DNA of 64,000 nucleotides from assembly GCF_041346925.1 (NCBI RefSeq), contig NZ_CP166840.1:4029001-4093000 (forward strand). The letters are read 5' to 3'. The translations under genes were made by a program, and so were the position numbers. This DNA comes from Agaribacterium sp. ZY112 (GTDB lineage: Bacteria > Pseudomonadota > Gammaproteobacteria > Pseudomonadales > Cellvibrionaceae). This document shows, one piece after another, positions 1 to 8,805 of the stretch (positions are counted from its first letter, which is position 1; each line of letters starts with the position of its first letter). Under the pieces are notes generated by a model. It ran no database searches. It saw only the letters and a list, made by a program, of their open reading frames with translations, and was not told the DNA's origin.

Positions 1-48
1 ACCTATGCCACGGCTAGCGCCCGTTATTAATAGAACCTTGGATTCCAT
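1..48 (-). CDS. SDR family oxidoreductase, N-terminal fragment (cut by window edge)
   Basis: Only the first 16 codons are present, read leftward from an ATG at 48. They give MESKVLLITGASRGIG, which contains the TGxxxGxG dinucleotide-binding motif that opens short-chain dehydrogenases/reductases. The family binds NAD(P)H on a Rossmann fold; substrate cannot be told from this piece. It lies downstream of the DoxX gene on the same strand, about 190 bases away, so the two may be co-transcribed under the divergent LysR regulator. Confidence 0.75.
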   Translation of the reverse strand, partial: MESKVLLITGASRGIG

Positions 49-129
49 GCCCCTGCACCCTTTAATCTTCGTTAATTATCTTTATTTGCCTTTCTTTGAC
101 TTTCTTTAGCTGTCTTCACTTCGACGGCA

Positions 130-156
130 AGAGCTGGCGGCCTAAGCACCAGCTCT
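130..156. terminator. stem-loop between doxX-like gene and SDR
   Basis: Perfect 8-bp arms AGAGCTGG and CCAGCTCT with an 11-base loop lie between the DoxX gene and the downstream SDR start. No U-tract follows on the minus strand, so this could be a weak terminator, an attenuating hairpin or chance. Confidence 0.3.
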
Positions 157-238
157 AACAGCAATACCAACACCAGCAAAGAACCAAGACTAACAGATGT
201 ACTTGATAAGCGTCAGTATCGCAGGCTCTTACAAAGAT

Positions 239-649
239 TTAAGTTGATGGCTTCAGAGCGTAGCGACCACCACCGAGAAAAACCACCGCAAGGCTAGTAA
301 ACAGCAAAAACAGCGGATACTCCCAACCACCGCCGGTATTGGTAAAAAGCCAACCACTGCCCCAGTGTGCCCATGTCGCGCCGAGCAAAACAGGCAAAAC
401 CATAAGTGCGACAAGGCGGCTGTGATAACCCACTAACAACATAAGCCCAGCGATAAGCTCTAAGAAAAACACAAAATAGGCCAGTAAATAAGGCAGGCCT
501 ATGCTCGTAAAAAATTGAGCTGTGCCGGCAAGGCCAAAAACAAACAACTTTAAATAGACGCTATGGGCGAGTAACACCAAGCCCAAAGCCAAGCGCAATA
601 GCAAGCAGGCAAGATCAGGTTTGTTAAATTGATTGGGGAATTGATACAT
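239..649 (-). CDS. DoxX family membrane protein
   Basis: A 136-aa inner-membrane protein with four predicted hydrophobic helices: an LLRLALGLVLLAHS segment near residue 15, then helices near 45-70, 78-95 and 110-130. Short length, an early RLALG motif and four helices fit the DoxX family. Members often sit beside oxidoreductases and are linked to redox stress, but the reaction is unknown. The ATG at 649 is preceded by AGGAGAG, a good ribosome-binding site. It is divergent from a LysR gene and upstream of an SDR gene, suggesting a small regulated redox operon. Confidence 0.85.
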   Translation of the reverse strand: MYQFPNQFNKPDLACLLLRLALGLVLLAHSVYLKLFVFGLAGTAQFFTSIGLPYLLAYFVFFLELIAGLMLLVGYHSRLVALMVLPVLLGATWAHWGSGWLFTNTGGGWEYPLFLLFTSLAVVFLGGGRYALKPST

Positions 650-730
650 ATTGCTCTCCTAAGCATGAGTGGTTAAGCTCAGTATCACATCGCATGCTAG
701 CAATACACATTAGTAATTTATGCAAAACCG

Positions 731-748
731 TATTGCGAAAACGCAATA
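731..748. promoter_or_regulatory. candidate LysR operator (perfect palindrome)
   Basis: TATTGCG-AAAA-CGCAATA is a perfect 7-bp inverted repeat with a 4-base spacer, in the 124-base divergent spacer between the doxX-like gene and the LysR gene. Position and symmetry fit autoregulation and control of the divergent operon. Binding is inferred, not shown. Confidence 0.5.
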
Positions 749-773
749 AACCGATCGGGGACAGAGCCAAGTT

Positions 774-1649
774 ATGGACTGGAGCAACCTAAGTAGTTTT
801 TTAGCGGTAGCCAAGTACGGCAAGCTTGCGCCTGCGGCAAGAGCGCTCGACATCAACCACTCAACGATATTCCGACGTTTAAAACAGTTCGAAGAGCAGC
901 TCGGAAAGCAAGTCTTTAGCCGACACAACAACAGCTATGAGCTGACGGATTTTGGCCGAGAGATATTACAACACGCTCAGGGTGTTGAACTGGCTATGGC
1001 TAAGCTGGAGCGCAGCGTTGATGGTTCTGATATGCGCCCTAGCGGCACTATCCGCATCACCACACCGGCTAATATTGCCGAGTGTTTTCTGCCTGAGTAT
1101 CTAACAGGCTTTTATAAACTCTACCCAGAGATAAAAACCGAAATATTGGTTGGCGACCATCATTTTAATTTAGATAGAAGAGAAGCCGACATTGCTATTA
1201 GAGCCAATAAACACGCTCCCGATTACAGCATTGCCCATAAACTCTGTGAGGTACCCTGGCGCTTTATGGTCTCCAAAGCGTTTATCAAAAAGCATGGGCG
1301 GCCTACTACATTAAGCGACTTACTCAAGCACCCCTTTATTGGCTCCCAAGGCGATTTAAATCTATTACCGGCCTTTCGCTGGCTAGAACAACAGGCAAAT
1401 GAAAACATACAAACACGGGCAAATAACTTAAATACTATGTCTTATATTGCTGAGGCGGGTTTAGCAGTGGCCTTGTTACCGGCAGACCAAAAGAGGGCTG
1501 AGTTAATACATTTAGATATCGATGTGGAGCTAGAAGCCAGCCGCTGGTGGCTTATTTCCCACCCGGACTTAAGGAACTCCCTAAAAATTAAACTTTTTAA
1601 GCAGCACCTTATAAAACAAATACAAGAGGATAAGCGCCTGCAGTTTTAA
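774..1649 (+). CDS. LysR family transcriptional regulator
   Basis: A 291-aa protein of usual LysR length. Residues about 1-60 form the N-terminal winged helix-turn-helix (LAPAARALDINHSTIFRRLKQ), with the family hallmark ending around ELTDFGREIL. Residues about 88-285 look like the periplasmic-binding-type effector domain. It is divergent from the DoxX/SDR pair and probably regulates it, since LysR proteins commonly control the adjacent divergent operon. The effector is unknown. Confidence 0.92.
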   Translation: MDWSNLSSFLAVAKYGKLAPAARALDINHSTIFRRLKQFEEQLGKQVFSRHNNSYELTDFGREILQHAQGVELAMAKLERSVDGSDMRPSGTIRITTPANIAECFLPEYLTGFYKLYPEIKTEILVGDHHFNLDRREADIAIRANKHAPDYSIAHKLCEVPWRFMVSKAFIKKHGRPTTLSDLLKHPFIGSQGDLNLLPAFRWLEQQANENIQTRANNLNTMSYIAEAGLAVALLPADQKRAELIHLDIDVELEASRWWLISHPDLRNSLKIKLFKQHLIKQIQEDKRLQF

Positions 1650-1800
1650 TAATTCAAGTCGCTTTCCTTAAGCCTAAGCCCCAATACGCACAAACGCTAA
1701 CTGACTCACGTCTCATATTTCGCAAATACAGTCGTATCTTCAGTAAGCGAAAGCAAGTCAACAAACAGTATAAAGCGCCGCTCTCATGTTCCCAAAATAA

Positions 1801-1828
1801 TAAACCCCGACATAAATGTCAGGGTTTA
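1801..1828. terminator. bidirectional terminator hairpin
   Basis: TAAACCCCGACA and TGTCAGGGTTTA pair with a single mismatch and a 4-base loop. It lies between the convergent LysR and sulfatase genes, with A/T-rich flanks on both sides, as expected of a shared intrinsic terminator. Confidence 0.7.
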
Positions 1829-1858
1829 TCAGTGATGCCATGTCAACAGTGCTTTTAT

Positions 1859-3574
1859 CTAGATCCCCCAGTCAGCCTCAATAATTCCGTAGTCTCCAGT
1901 TTTCTTCAGCACTTTTTCGATATCAAACGGCACTTCGTTTTTGTCGAATCTAGGCTGAGATGCTTTTATTGTTTCTGGTCTTGCGTTCTCGATATTGGTA
2001 AACGGTAAACCATAAGCCATCTTTTTATTTGGATATTTTTCCATCCATATTTCATGACGTGCACGCATAGAATTAAACATGCCTTTGGTAGTGAAGCCTG
2101 GCAACATTTTAGGTTGAACCTCACGGGTGTCGTTATACAGATCATAGAACGACGCTCCACTCAAGCCTGGAAGGTCACCCACCCAACGGCGCTTAAAGCG
2201 ACCTTTAACGGTAGCCGCGTAAGTTTCACCAGTATAAATGTGCACATAGTCACGGCGGCTAAAACTATCACCATTCAATAAAAGTGACGTTTGATCGATG
2301 CCATCGATAATTCGGTCTCGGGGAATGTATTTTTGCGCTCCGGCAATATGTGCAAAGGTCGTAAACAAATCGGTTTCATGAATAATATCCCCCGGCGTCT
2401 GCCCCGCTTCAATCATACCCGGCCACCACGCCATCGCCGGCACTCGAATACCACCTTCTAAGTAATCACCCTTACCTCCTCGGTATAAGGTTTCTACCAT
2501 GCCCGGTGGGCCGTTATGAGTCATGGGGCCATTATCTGCCATCAAAATCACCAGCGTATTTTCAGCAATGCCGTTCGCTTTTAAGTGAGTCATCAGTTGG
2601 CCAACAAAAGGATCAAATCGCGCCAACCCCTCCTGCAAAAAACCACCCGATAAGGTTTTTCGCTCTGGGAACGGAACAAAAGCAATTAGCTCGGGCCAGT
2701 AAGCAATATAAAATGGTTTTTTCTCTTCAATATTTTTATCAATAAAAGACAATGTACGCGTTTTATTGTCTTCCATATTTTTATACCACCCCGGTAAGTC
2801 TCCCGGTTGAACCAGCTCACGCACGGGCCCACCTTTTTTCCCTTCCATCACAGCAACATGGCCCAAGGTCCGCCAGCCCTTATCCATGTCGTAAGGGTCT
2901 TCAGGGTATATTTCAGGATTAGTAGAGGTAGGTAAAACGCCACCAGCGATTTCTGCCTGCGGACCATAGATAACGGGGAATTGGTTGTAAGGTTCCCATA
3001 CCGCTTCATCAAAGCCCTGCTTATTCATGTAACTTTGTTCTATATCCCCCAAATGCGCCTTGCCATAGAATGCCGTCGCATAGCCGGCTTTACCCAGCAC
3101 TTCTGCCATTGTGACTTCATCCTTGCGCAAGCCGCCATATTCATAGGGAAAACCGACTTGGGTCATACCGTTGCGAATTGGATGCCTGCCTGTAAGAACG
3201 GCCGCACGGCTTTGTGTACAAGAAGGCTCCGTATACATACGTAAGAAGTTCATACCTTCAGCTGCCAGCTGATTGATATTCGGCGTGCTGAAACCTCGCA
3301 ACTTCTGAAGCTCGGGGATACCCACTTCGCCCATGGGAGTATCGTCCCACATGATATGAACGATATTGGGTGGCGTGCCAAATTTCTCTTTCAGAGCGGC
3401 AAGCTTTTGGTTTAGCTCGTCATCTTGCTTAGCCCAAGAATCGCCATGCTGAGCTTTCAAAATATAAAATTCCGCATCTTGAACAATAGGCTTGGCACTT
3501 ACGCTAGTAGCGGCGAAGAGCAGCGCCCCCAAGCTTACAAACCTGTGAATAAAACCTCTATATTGGCTGAACAC
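1859..3574 (-). CDS. secreted arylsulfatase-like sulfatase
   Basis: A 571-aa protein with a signal peptide ending near VSA (residues about 24-27), so periplasmic or secreted. The sulfatase fold is shown by a metal-binding WDD near residue 76-78, the formylglycine site C119-T-Q-S-R123 followed by AAVLTGR, and MADNGP later in the chain. The Cys at 119 would be oxidised to formylglycine by an FGE/anSME enzyme not seen here. Start is GTG at 3574 with AAGGAG 8 bases upstream. It is divergent from an AraC regulator. In marine bacteria such enzymes remove sulfate from algal polysaccharides; the actual substrate is unknown. Confidence 0.9.
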   Translation of the reverse strand: MFSQYRGFIHRFVSLGALLFAATSVSAKPIVQDAEFYILKAQHGDSWAKQDDELNQKLAALKEKFGTPPNIVHIMWDDTPMGEVGIPELQKLRGFSTPNINQLAAEGMNFLRMYTEPSCTQSRAAVLTGRHPIRNGMTQVGFPYEYGGLRKDEVTMAEVLGKAGYATAFYGKAHLGDIEQSYMNKQGFDEAVWEPYNQFPVIYGPQAEIAGGVLPTSTNPEIYPEDPYDMDKGWRTLGHVAVMEGKKGGPVRELVQPGDLPGWYKNMEDNKTRTLSFIDKNIEEKKPFYIAYWPELIAFVPFPERKTLSGGFLQEGLARFDPFVGQLMTHLKANGIAENTLVILMADNGPMTHNGPPGMVETLYRGGKGDYLEGGIRVPAMAWWPGMIEAGQTPGDIIHETDLFTTFAHIAGAQKYIPRDRIIDGIDQTSLLLNGDSFSRRDYVHIYTGETYAATVKGRFKRRWVGDLPGLSGASFYDLYNDTREVQPKMLPGFTTKGMFNSMRARHEIWMEKYPNKKMAYGLPFTNIENARPETIKASQPRFDKNEVPFDIEKVLKKTGDYGIIEADWGI

Positions 3575-3713
3575 AATACGGTCTCCTTACTTTTTAGGAT
3601 TAATGATGTATCGAGAGAAAAATGCTAAGAGGAATTATGTCCCTAATACCCGTTAGCAGGATGGGTGTGTTAATTACCCAAGGAGCATATTTATTTAACC
3701 AGCAGGCAGCAAT

Positions 3714-3753
3714 CCGGTTTCGGCACAACAAAACACCACGCTTCCGTTTTCGG
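3714..3753. promoter_or_regulatory. direct repeat, candidate AraC operator
   Basis: CCGGTTTCGG (3714-3723) and CCGTTTTCGG (3744-3753) are near-identical direct repeats spaced exactly 30 bases, about three helical turns, in the divergent spacer between sulfatase and AraC genes. AraC-type regulators often bind direct half-sites on one DNA face. The assignment is an inference. Confidence 0.45.
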
Positions 3754-3862
3754 ACTTGCTTGCCATCACGATAGCCAAGTACCATGAATAAGAGCGAAAC
3801 AGCTGCCAAACAAGGCCTATAGATTGCGTAAAAAAGATTTTGAATTGAAATACGGGCATGTG

Positions 3863-4807
3863 ATGAGCACTACCGATTTCGAACTTGCAACCGAGACTAT
3901 GGCCAACACGTGGCGCCCCTATCAAGGCGTAAAGCGCACTCACAGCGGCCCTTTTGAATACAGCCTATCCGTAGCAGAATTTCCTACTTTGATGATCGGT
4001 CAAGGGCATGTGGCCGGTGGCTTTGAAATGGATGGAGGTTATTTAGAAGACTTTTTTACGCTTGCGATCCCACTGGCCGGGCACTTTAGGTTCACGATGA
4101 ACGGAAAAGCATTTGATATTGCAGAAGGGAAAGCCAGTTTATACAGTGCAAAACAGGAACACAGCATCTACCTGCCCCAACGCACCGAGCTGTGTAACCT
4201 TAGAATCCCCCGTCATGCGCTGGAGAAGGAACTAGAACACTTACTGCATCGCCCCTTAAGCCTACCTTTAGTATTTTCCGTCAGCATAGAGCTCAATTCC
4301 GCATTTGGGCACAGTCTACTTAGCATGTTGCGGCTTTTTATTGGGGAAATAAACCATCACGGAGCTCTTCGGAAAAAATCCTCTCTGGCGGTCAAGCACA
4401 TTGAAAAGAGTTTTTTTACTTTATTATTAGAACACCAGCCCAATAATTACAGCACAGAACTGAAAAGCCTCAGTGCTCAAGCGGGAGAGTGGCAGGTTTT
4501 TAGGGCCGAGGAATGGACTCGAAGCAATCTGGATAAACCAATTAGCGTTGGTGACCTAGCAAATTCTGCTGGGGTCTCTGAACGAGCCATTCGATCTGCA
4601 TTTAGAAAACATCGCCAATGCACACCTATGCAATTTGTCAGAACACTTAAACTGGATGCTGTGCATGCGGCACTATTAGAATCGCAGCACAACTCCAGCA
4701 TCATTGATATCGCGTTAAGTTATGGGTTTTCGCATATGGGCCATTTTGCAGCCCACTATAAAAAACAATTTAATGAAGCTCCCAGCGACACCCTCAAAAA
4801 CAAGTAA
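3863..4807 (+). CDS. AraC family transcriptional regulator
   Basis: A 314-aa regulator from the ATG at 3863; a TTG at 3824 in the same frame could add 13 residues. The N-terminal half resembles the AraC_binding_2 ligand domain. The C-terminal ~100 residues carry two helix-turn-helix units (SVGDLANSAGVSERAIRSAF and IIDIALSYGFSHMGHFAAHY). It is divergent from the sulfatase and probably controls it in response to a sugar-derived or related signal. The family is clear; the effector is unknown. Confidence 0.9.
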   Translation: MSTTDFELATETMANTWRPYQGVKRTHSGPFEYSLSVAEFPTLMIGQGHVAGGFEMDGGYLEDFFTLAIPLAGHFRFTMNGKAFDIAEGKASLYSAKQEHSIYLPQRTELCNLRIPRHALEKELEHLLHRPLSLPLVFSVSIELNSAFGHSLLSMLRLFIGEINHHGALRKKSSLAVKHIEKSFFTLLLEHQPNNYSTELKSLSAQAGEWQVFRAEEWTRSNLDKPISVGDLANSAGVSERAIRSAFRKHRQCTPMQFVRTLKLDAVHAALLESQHNSSIIDIALSYGFSHMGHFAAHYKKQFNEAPSDTLKNK

Positions 4808-5092
4808 TAAGAAAATACCACATGTGCTTTTTAGGTCGCCATAGCGCTCTTACATTCGTATTGATGTCTCTAAGGGCCTAGAAGACATCTTTAAAATTGG
4901 TGCTTAAAAAAGATGGACTCACATATGCGCTGAATATCCTCTAAGACACCTCGAAATCATCTCACTAGTGCCTATATCTATCTAGGAACCTACCAGCTAA
5001 GTATTATTCTTCGCCGCCAATTTATTCCCCTAAAGATTATATTTTTAAGACGTGCCCTATAAAGAAAACACGATAGAGCCGCGTTTATACGT

Positions 5093-6094
5093 TTAATAAT
5101 AATGCAAGTCGCTAGCTTTGCCCCTAAATACCCAATACGCATAAATGGTATAGGCCAAGATACACGGAACAACGACTAAGGCCCCATAAAGGATAAATCG
5201 CAAAGACTCCGGTGCACTGGCAGCCTGCCAAATAGTTAATTCACCTGGCACGATATAGGGAAAGAAACTGTAGCCAATACCGGAAAAACACAATAAAAAG
5301 ATAGCTGCACAAACTAACAGTGGCCGATAGCAGTAGCGGTCTTGCAATACTTGCTGACCAAATAATTGCCTTTCATTAAAGTAAAACAAGGCGAGGCAAA
5401 CCAAAGGTACTGGTGCCATATAAAGTACCTGAGGCAGATCGAACCAGCGATCGAACACCGCACTATTCACCAAAGGATTCGTTAATGAAACAAGTACAAC
5501 CCCTAAAAAGCTTAAGCGCCCTGCAAATAAAGCCCAGCCTTTAGCGCGAATTTGCAACTCGCCTTCGGTTTTATACACCAACCAACTGGCGCCGATATAA
5601 CAATATGCGGCGCAGACACCCAAAGCACTTAAGACAGCAAACAGAATAGACTTTAAATCGTAATTAAAACCTACGATATACAAACCTAACATGTAACCTT
5701 GACTCAATGCGGTAACTAAAGAACCAAACTTAAAGCACTTATCCCATAAAGCTTGATGAGCCACTGCTGCCTTTGCGCGAAAATCAAACGCCACACCACG
5801 CATAATTAACGCAATGAGCATCACCGTTACCGGCAAATAAAAGTGGTGTAATACTTGGCTATGCGCTTCAGGAAACGCAATTAACAATAATCCCACAGCC
5901 AAAACCAACCACGTTTCATTGGCATCCCAAAACGGGCCAATAGACGCGATCATACGATCTCGCTCTTTCTCGTGCCCCTCGCCCAAAGGTAACAATATTC
6001 CCGTACCCAAATCGTAACCATCAAGAATCGCATAAACCAAAATCGCCAAGCCCATAAGCCCAACAAAAATAATCGGTAAACTGTAAGCGTCCAT
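5093..6094 (-). CDS. cioB: cytochrome bd-type (CioB/CydB-like) quinol oxidase subunit II
   Basis: A 333-aa polytopic membrane protein with eight or so helices. The opening LPIIFVGLMGLAILVYAILDGYDLGTGI is typical of CydB, with the conserved DGYDLG, followed by IGPFWDANETWLV. It pairs with subunit I encoded 2 bases upstream (6097-7455), so the two are translationally coupled. The complex oxidises quinol and reduces oxygen in the inner membrane. It is shorter than E. coli CydB, and the partner has a short Q-loop, which favours the cyanide-insensitive CIO subfamily. Confidence 0.93.
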   Translation of the reverse strand: MDAYSLPIIFVGLMGLAILVYAILDGYDLGTGILLPLGEGHEKERDRMIASIGPFWDANETWLVLAVGLLLIAFPEAHSQVLHHFYLPVTVMLIALIMRGVAFDFRAKAAVAHQALWDKCFKFGSLVTALSQGYMLGLYIVGFNYDLKSILFAVLSALGVCAAYCYIGASWLVYKTEGELQIRAKGWALFAGRLSFLGVVLVSLTNPLVNSAVFDRWFDLPQVLYMAPVPLVCLALFYFNERQLFGQQVLQDRYCYRPLLVCAAIFLLCFSGIGYSFFPYIVPGELTIWQAASAPESLRFILYGALVVVPCILAYTIYAYWVFRGKASDLHYY

Positions 6095-6096
6095 TT

Positions 6097-7455
6097 TTAC
6101 TCCTTATCTTCAGTGTTTATGGCAAGGCTATTGCCGGGTTCTTTTTGTTCGTATTCTTCGACGTTAACCGCTTTTAAAGACATCAGGCGAAGTGTGTGTA
6201 AATACGCAAACATCAGCACAACATATACACATGCATAAGCCGCTAGAGATATACCGATATGCCCGCTGGGCACATCGGTGACTGCGTCTTTGGTTTTCAA
6301 AATACCTGTAACTAGCCAAGGCTGGCGACCTATTTCACTGACATACCAACCGGCCAAAACACCCAACCAACCACTAAAGGTTGCAGCAACATAAGAACGC
6401 AATAACCACTTGGGCAGCTCTCGTTTACGAATGACAAAATATAAACCCACCCAGGCCAGAGCGAGCATTAACATACCCACACCCACCATAATACGAAAAG
6501 CCCAAAACGATGCGGCAACAGGTGGATGTACGCCTTCAAATTCATTTAGGCCACGAATCGTACCCTCACTGTCATGAGTTAAAATCAAACTGGCAAGCTT
6601 GGGGATCTCAATCGCATAATCATTCGTTTTGGTTTCTTCATTTGGCAGAGCAAACAACAACAGTGGTGCGCCCTCTTCCGTATGCCACACAGCCTCAATC
6701 GCCGCGATTTTAGCGGGCTGATGCTCGAAAGTATTCAAGCCATGAGAGTCACCGACATAGATCTGCAAAGGCGTAAGCACTGAAGCAAGCACAATAGCCG
6801 TTGTAAGGGCCAGCTTAGGCGCACGCTTAAGATCACCTTTTAACAAACGATAAGCCGACAAACCGGCAACAAAAAATGAAGCCGTTAGACCTGAAGCAAT
6901 CAACATGTGGGTAAAGCGGTGAGAAAACGACGGGTTAAAAATCACCTCAAACCAATCTACTGCATAAACAACACCATCACGTATTTCATGCCCTGCTGGT
7001 GTTTGCATCCAAGAGTTAAGCGCGAGAATCCAAAAAGCTGAAGCCGTTGTACCCAGAGCCACAATTAAAGTCGCAACCGTATGGACACTATTAGGCACAC
7101 GCTTAGAGCCAAATAACATAATGCCAAGAAAAGTAGCCTCTAAGAAAAAAGCGGTTAATACTTCATACCCCAACAAGGGGCCTGCGATGTTACCGACCTT
7201 CTCCATAAAACCCGGCCAGTTGGTACCAAACTGGAAGGACATAGTAATGCCGGTGACCACGCCCAAGGCAAAACTCAATGCAAATATCTTGACCCAAAAG
7301 CGATAAGCACGCATCCATACTTCGTCACCACTTAAGTTAAAACGCAGTTTGAAATAAAATAAAATCCAACACAGAGCGATGGTGATACTGGGGAAAAGAA
7401 TATGAAAACTAATATTGAGGGCAAACTGAATTCTGGATAATTCCAAGGCGTCCAT
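6097..7455 (-). CDS. cioA: cytochrome bd-type (CioA/CydA-like) quinol oxidase subunit I
   Basis: A 452-aa membrane protein, subunit I of a bd-type terminal oxidase. His18 in RIQFALNISFHILFPS fits the heme b595 ligand; SHRFTHMLIASG and the LTAFFLEATFLG glutamate region are also visible. It is about 70 residues shorter than E. coli CydA, consistent with the short Q-loop of CIO oxidases (family knowledge). It is the middle gene of gbsR-like/cioA/cioB. No cydX-like gene was seen downstream. Oxygen affinity and heme content cannot be read from sequence. Confidence 0.94.
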   Translation of the reverse strand: MDALELSRIQFALNISFHILFPSITIALCWILFYFKLRFNLSGDEVWMRAYRFWVKIFALSFALGVVTGITMSFQFGTNWPGFMEKVGNIAGPLLGYEVLTAFFLEATFLGIMLFGSKRVPNSVHTVATLIVALGTTASAFWILALNSWMQTPAGHEIRDGVVYAVDWFEVIFNPSFSHRFTHMLIASGLTASFFVAGLSAYRLLKGDLKRAPKLALTTAIVLASVLTPLQIYVGDSHGLNTFEHQPAKIAAIEAVWHTEEGAPLLLFALPNEETKTNDYAIEIPKLASLILTHDSEGTIRGLNEFEGVHPPVAASFWAFRIMVGVGMLMLALAWVGLYFVIRKRELPKWLLRSYVAATFSGWLGVLAGWYVSEIGRQPWLVTGILKTKDAVTDVPSGHIGISLAAYACVYVVLMFAYLHTLRLMSLKAVNVEEYEQKEPGNSLAINTEDKE

Positions 7456-7464
7456 AAATATCCC

Positions 7465-8034
7465 TTATTTACTATCGCTCTGACCGAGCATTTTGTCTTT
7501 GAACTCCACCAGCTTGCCAAGCCCGGAGCCCATCTTCATTAAACTTTGCAGCTGTTTTTGGCTTAAACCGCTTACCGCTTTCGTCCAATCGTTAGCAAGT
7601 TCAAGCAACTCATAGATTTCAGCCATCTTAGCTTGAGCATGCAGATCGCTCTCATCTGTGCAACTTTCTAATAATTGCGAGCGCAATAAGCTTAAAGTGG
7701 GTTCTAACTCGCGGCGACTGCGCTCATCAACCACGTGTCGCGCCATCTGCCAAATATCACCAACCGGTGAATAATAGTCTTTGCGATCACCCGCCTGCTT
7801 TTCCGTTTTAATTAAACGCCAGCTTTGTAACTCTTTAATTCCCATGCTGACATTACCACGGCTAACACCCAATAATTGTGACAGCTCATCGGCACTAATC
7901 GGCTTGGGGTGCACCACAATTAGGGCCAGCATCTGGCCTACCGTGCGGTTAAAGCCCCAACGACTTCCCATCTCACCAAAATGCATCACAAACACCTGAG
8001 CCTGAGCGCTCAACTGCTTTACCTCTGTGCTCAT
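7465..8034 (-). CDS. GbsR/MarR-type transcriptional regulator
   Basis: A 189-aa DNA-binding protein from the ATG at 8034; a TTG at 8046 is a less likely start. Residues about 45-100 form a winged helix (ISADELSQLLGVSRGNVSMG then LIKTEKQAGDRKDYYSP), followed by helical dimerisation segments. This is the GbsR branch of MarR-like regulators. It ends 9 bases before cioA on the same strand, so it likely heads the oxidase operon and controls it. Palindromes in its upstream region (8048-8118) could be its own operators. Confidence 0.85.
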   Translation of the reverse strand: MSTEVKQLSAQAQVFVMHFGEMGSRWGFNRTVGQMLALIVVHPKPISADELSQLLGVSRGNVSMGIKELQSWRLIKTEKQAGDRKDYYSPVGDIWQMARHVVDERSRRELEPTLSLLRSQLLESCTDESDLHAQAKMAEIYELLELANDWTKAVSGLSQKQLQSLMKMGSGLGKLVEFKDKMLGQSDSK

Positions 8035-8047
8035 AAAACACACCAAG

Positions 8048-8065
8048 TTTCAGTTATTTCTGAAA
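8048..8065. promoter_or_regulatory. inverted repeat upstream of gbsR-cioAB
   Basis: TTTCAG-TTATTT-CTGAAA is a 6-bp inverted repeat directly upstream of the regulator start at 8034. The location fits an operator for autoregulation by the GbsR-like protein. Confidence 0.4.
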
Positions 8066-8079
8066 GTATTGATTTCTTA

Positions 8080-8093
8080 TTGATCTATGTCAA
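8080..8093. promoter_or_regulatory. FNR/ANR-like box upstream of gbsR-cioAB
   Basis: TTGATCTATGTCAA matches the FNR/ANR consensus TTGATnnnnATCAA at 9 of 10 defined positions. CIO operons in other gammaproteobacteria are known to be ANR-responsive, so an oxygen-sensing site here is plausible. Confidence 0.4.
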
Positions 8094-8102
8094 CAGATTT
8101 TG

Positions 8103-8118
8103 GCAGGTATATACCTGC
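8103..8118. promoter_or_regulatory. perfect 16-bp palindrome
   Basis: GCAGGTATATACCTGC is a perfect palindrome about 70 bases upstream of the gbsR-like start. It is a candidate operator. The rest of 8119-8356 shows only a doubtful short open frame and no clear gene. Confidence 0.4.
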
Positions 8119-8356
8119 TAATTTATTCGGAGTTACTAGGAAAGTGTCTTACTTTTCTAAAAACCAGCCATCTAAGCATTTGATTTTATTATATTTTTAC
8201 AAGCACACTCCGAATTATGAGGAAAGAGTCAACTGGGGCAAAGTTAGAACCAACGAGGTGCATCAAGCTAAGGCATTGATAGTAATGGAATTTTTTATAT
8301 GTAGAGGGTAGATTAGAGGGAGAATTACAAGGACATCGTCCTATTAATTAACTGTT

Positions 8357-8701
8357 ATGCATCAAGGACTAATTTTGAATAATCTCAAGATAGCAGGGAT
8401 ATCACTTCAAGCTAACGGAATTCTTCTAGGCGTTTCATCAGTTGCACTACTCTTCATGTACGTAATTAACAATGGTTTCCCTAGCAGTATCAAGGCAGTT
8501 TTAGTGATTTGTTTTTTCGCCATATGGAGTGTAACGCTTCTCATTGTTGGTAGTGGCGTAAAAAGTAAAAATCCTCAGTACAAAATACCGGCCATCGTAG
8601 TTGGTTCTGTCAGTCTAGTATCTTCACCAATTGGCATTGTCTTTGGTTTGGTATCACTCATATTTCAAGCTAGGGGCTGGCGCTCGTGGCCAGCTGCGTA
8701 A
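8357..8701 (+). CDS. small membrane protein, cassette-type
   Basis: A 114-aa protein with three hydrophobic segments near residues 20-40, 45-65 and 75-105, and no family I recognise. Its ATG overlaps a GTTATGC 7-mer that resembles an integron R' box, and its stop codon lies in the R'' box of the attC-like site at 8696. This placement, with no separate promoter visible, is typical of a gene cassette. Confidence 0.6.
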   Translation: MHQGLILNNLKIAGISLQANGILLGVSSVALLFMYVINNGFPSSIKAVLVICFFAIWSVTLLIVGSGVKSKNPQYKIPAIVVGSVSLVSSPIGIVFGLVSLIFQARGWRSWPAA

Positions 8702-8805
8702 CAAAGTTATCAACCACCGCCAGCAAGCTGGCTGGACCTCCATTGCGTCGTTTAAAGTGTGCTTTAATAGCACACCCGTTCCGGCCGGTTATAACAGCGT
8801 TACCT
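8696..8805 (+). mobile_element. attC-like recombination site 1
   Basis: Arms pair as GTAAC (8698-8702) with GTTAC (8799-8803), GTTAT (8706-8710) with ATAAC (8791-8795), and AACC (8712-8715) with GGTT (8787-8790), leaving C8711 unpaired. An R box, spacer, L box and an unpaired base on one strand are the structural signature of integron attC sites. The interior carries GACCTCCATTGCG and a GTGTGC/GCACAC hairpin. The stop codon of the upstream gene lies in the left R box. Confidence 0.75.

Noticed and set aside
8087..8311. 74-codon plus-strand frame
   Set aside because: No ribosome-binding site, not protein-like, and it overlaps the control region of gbsR-cioAB.
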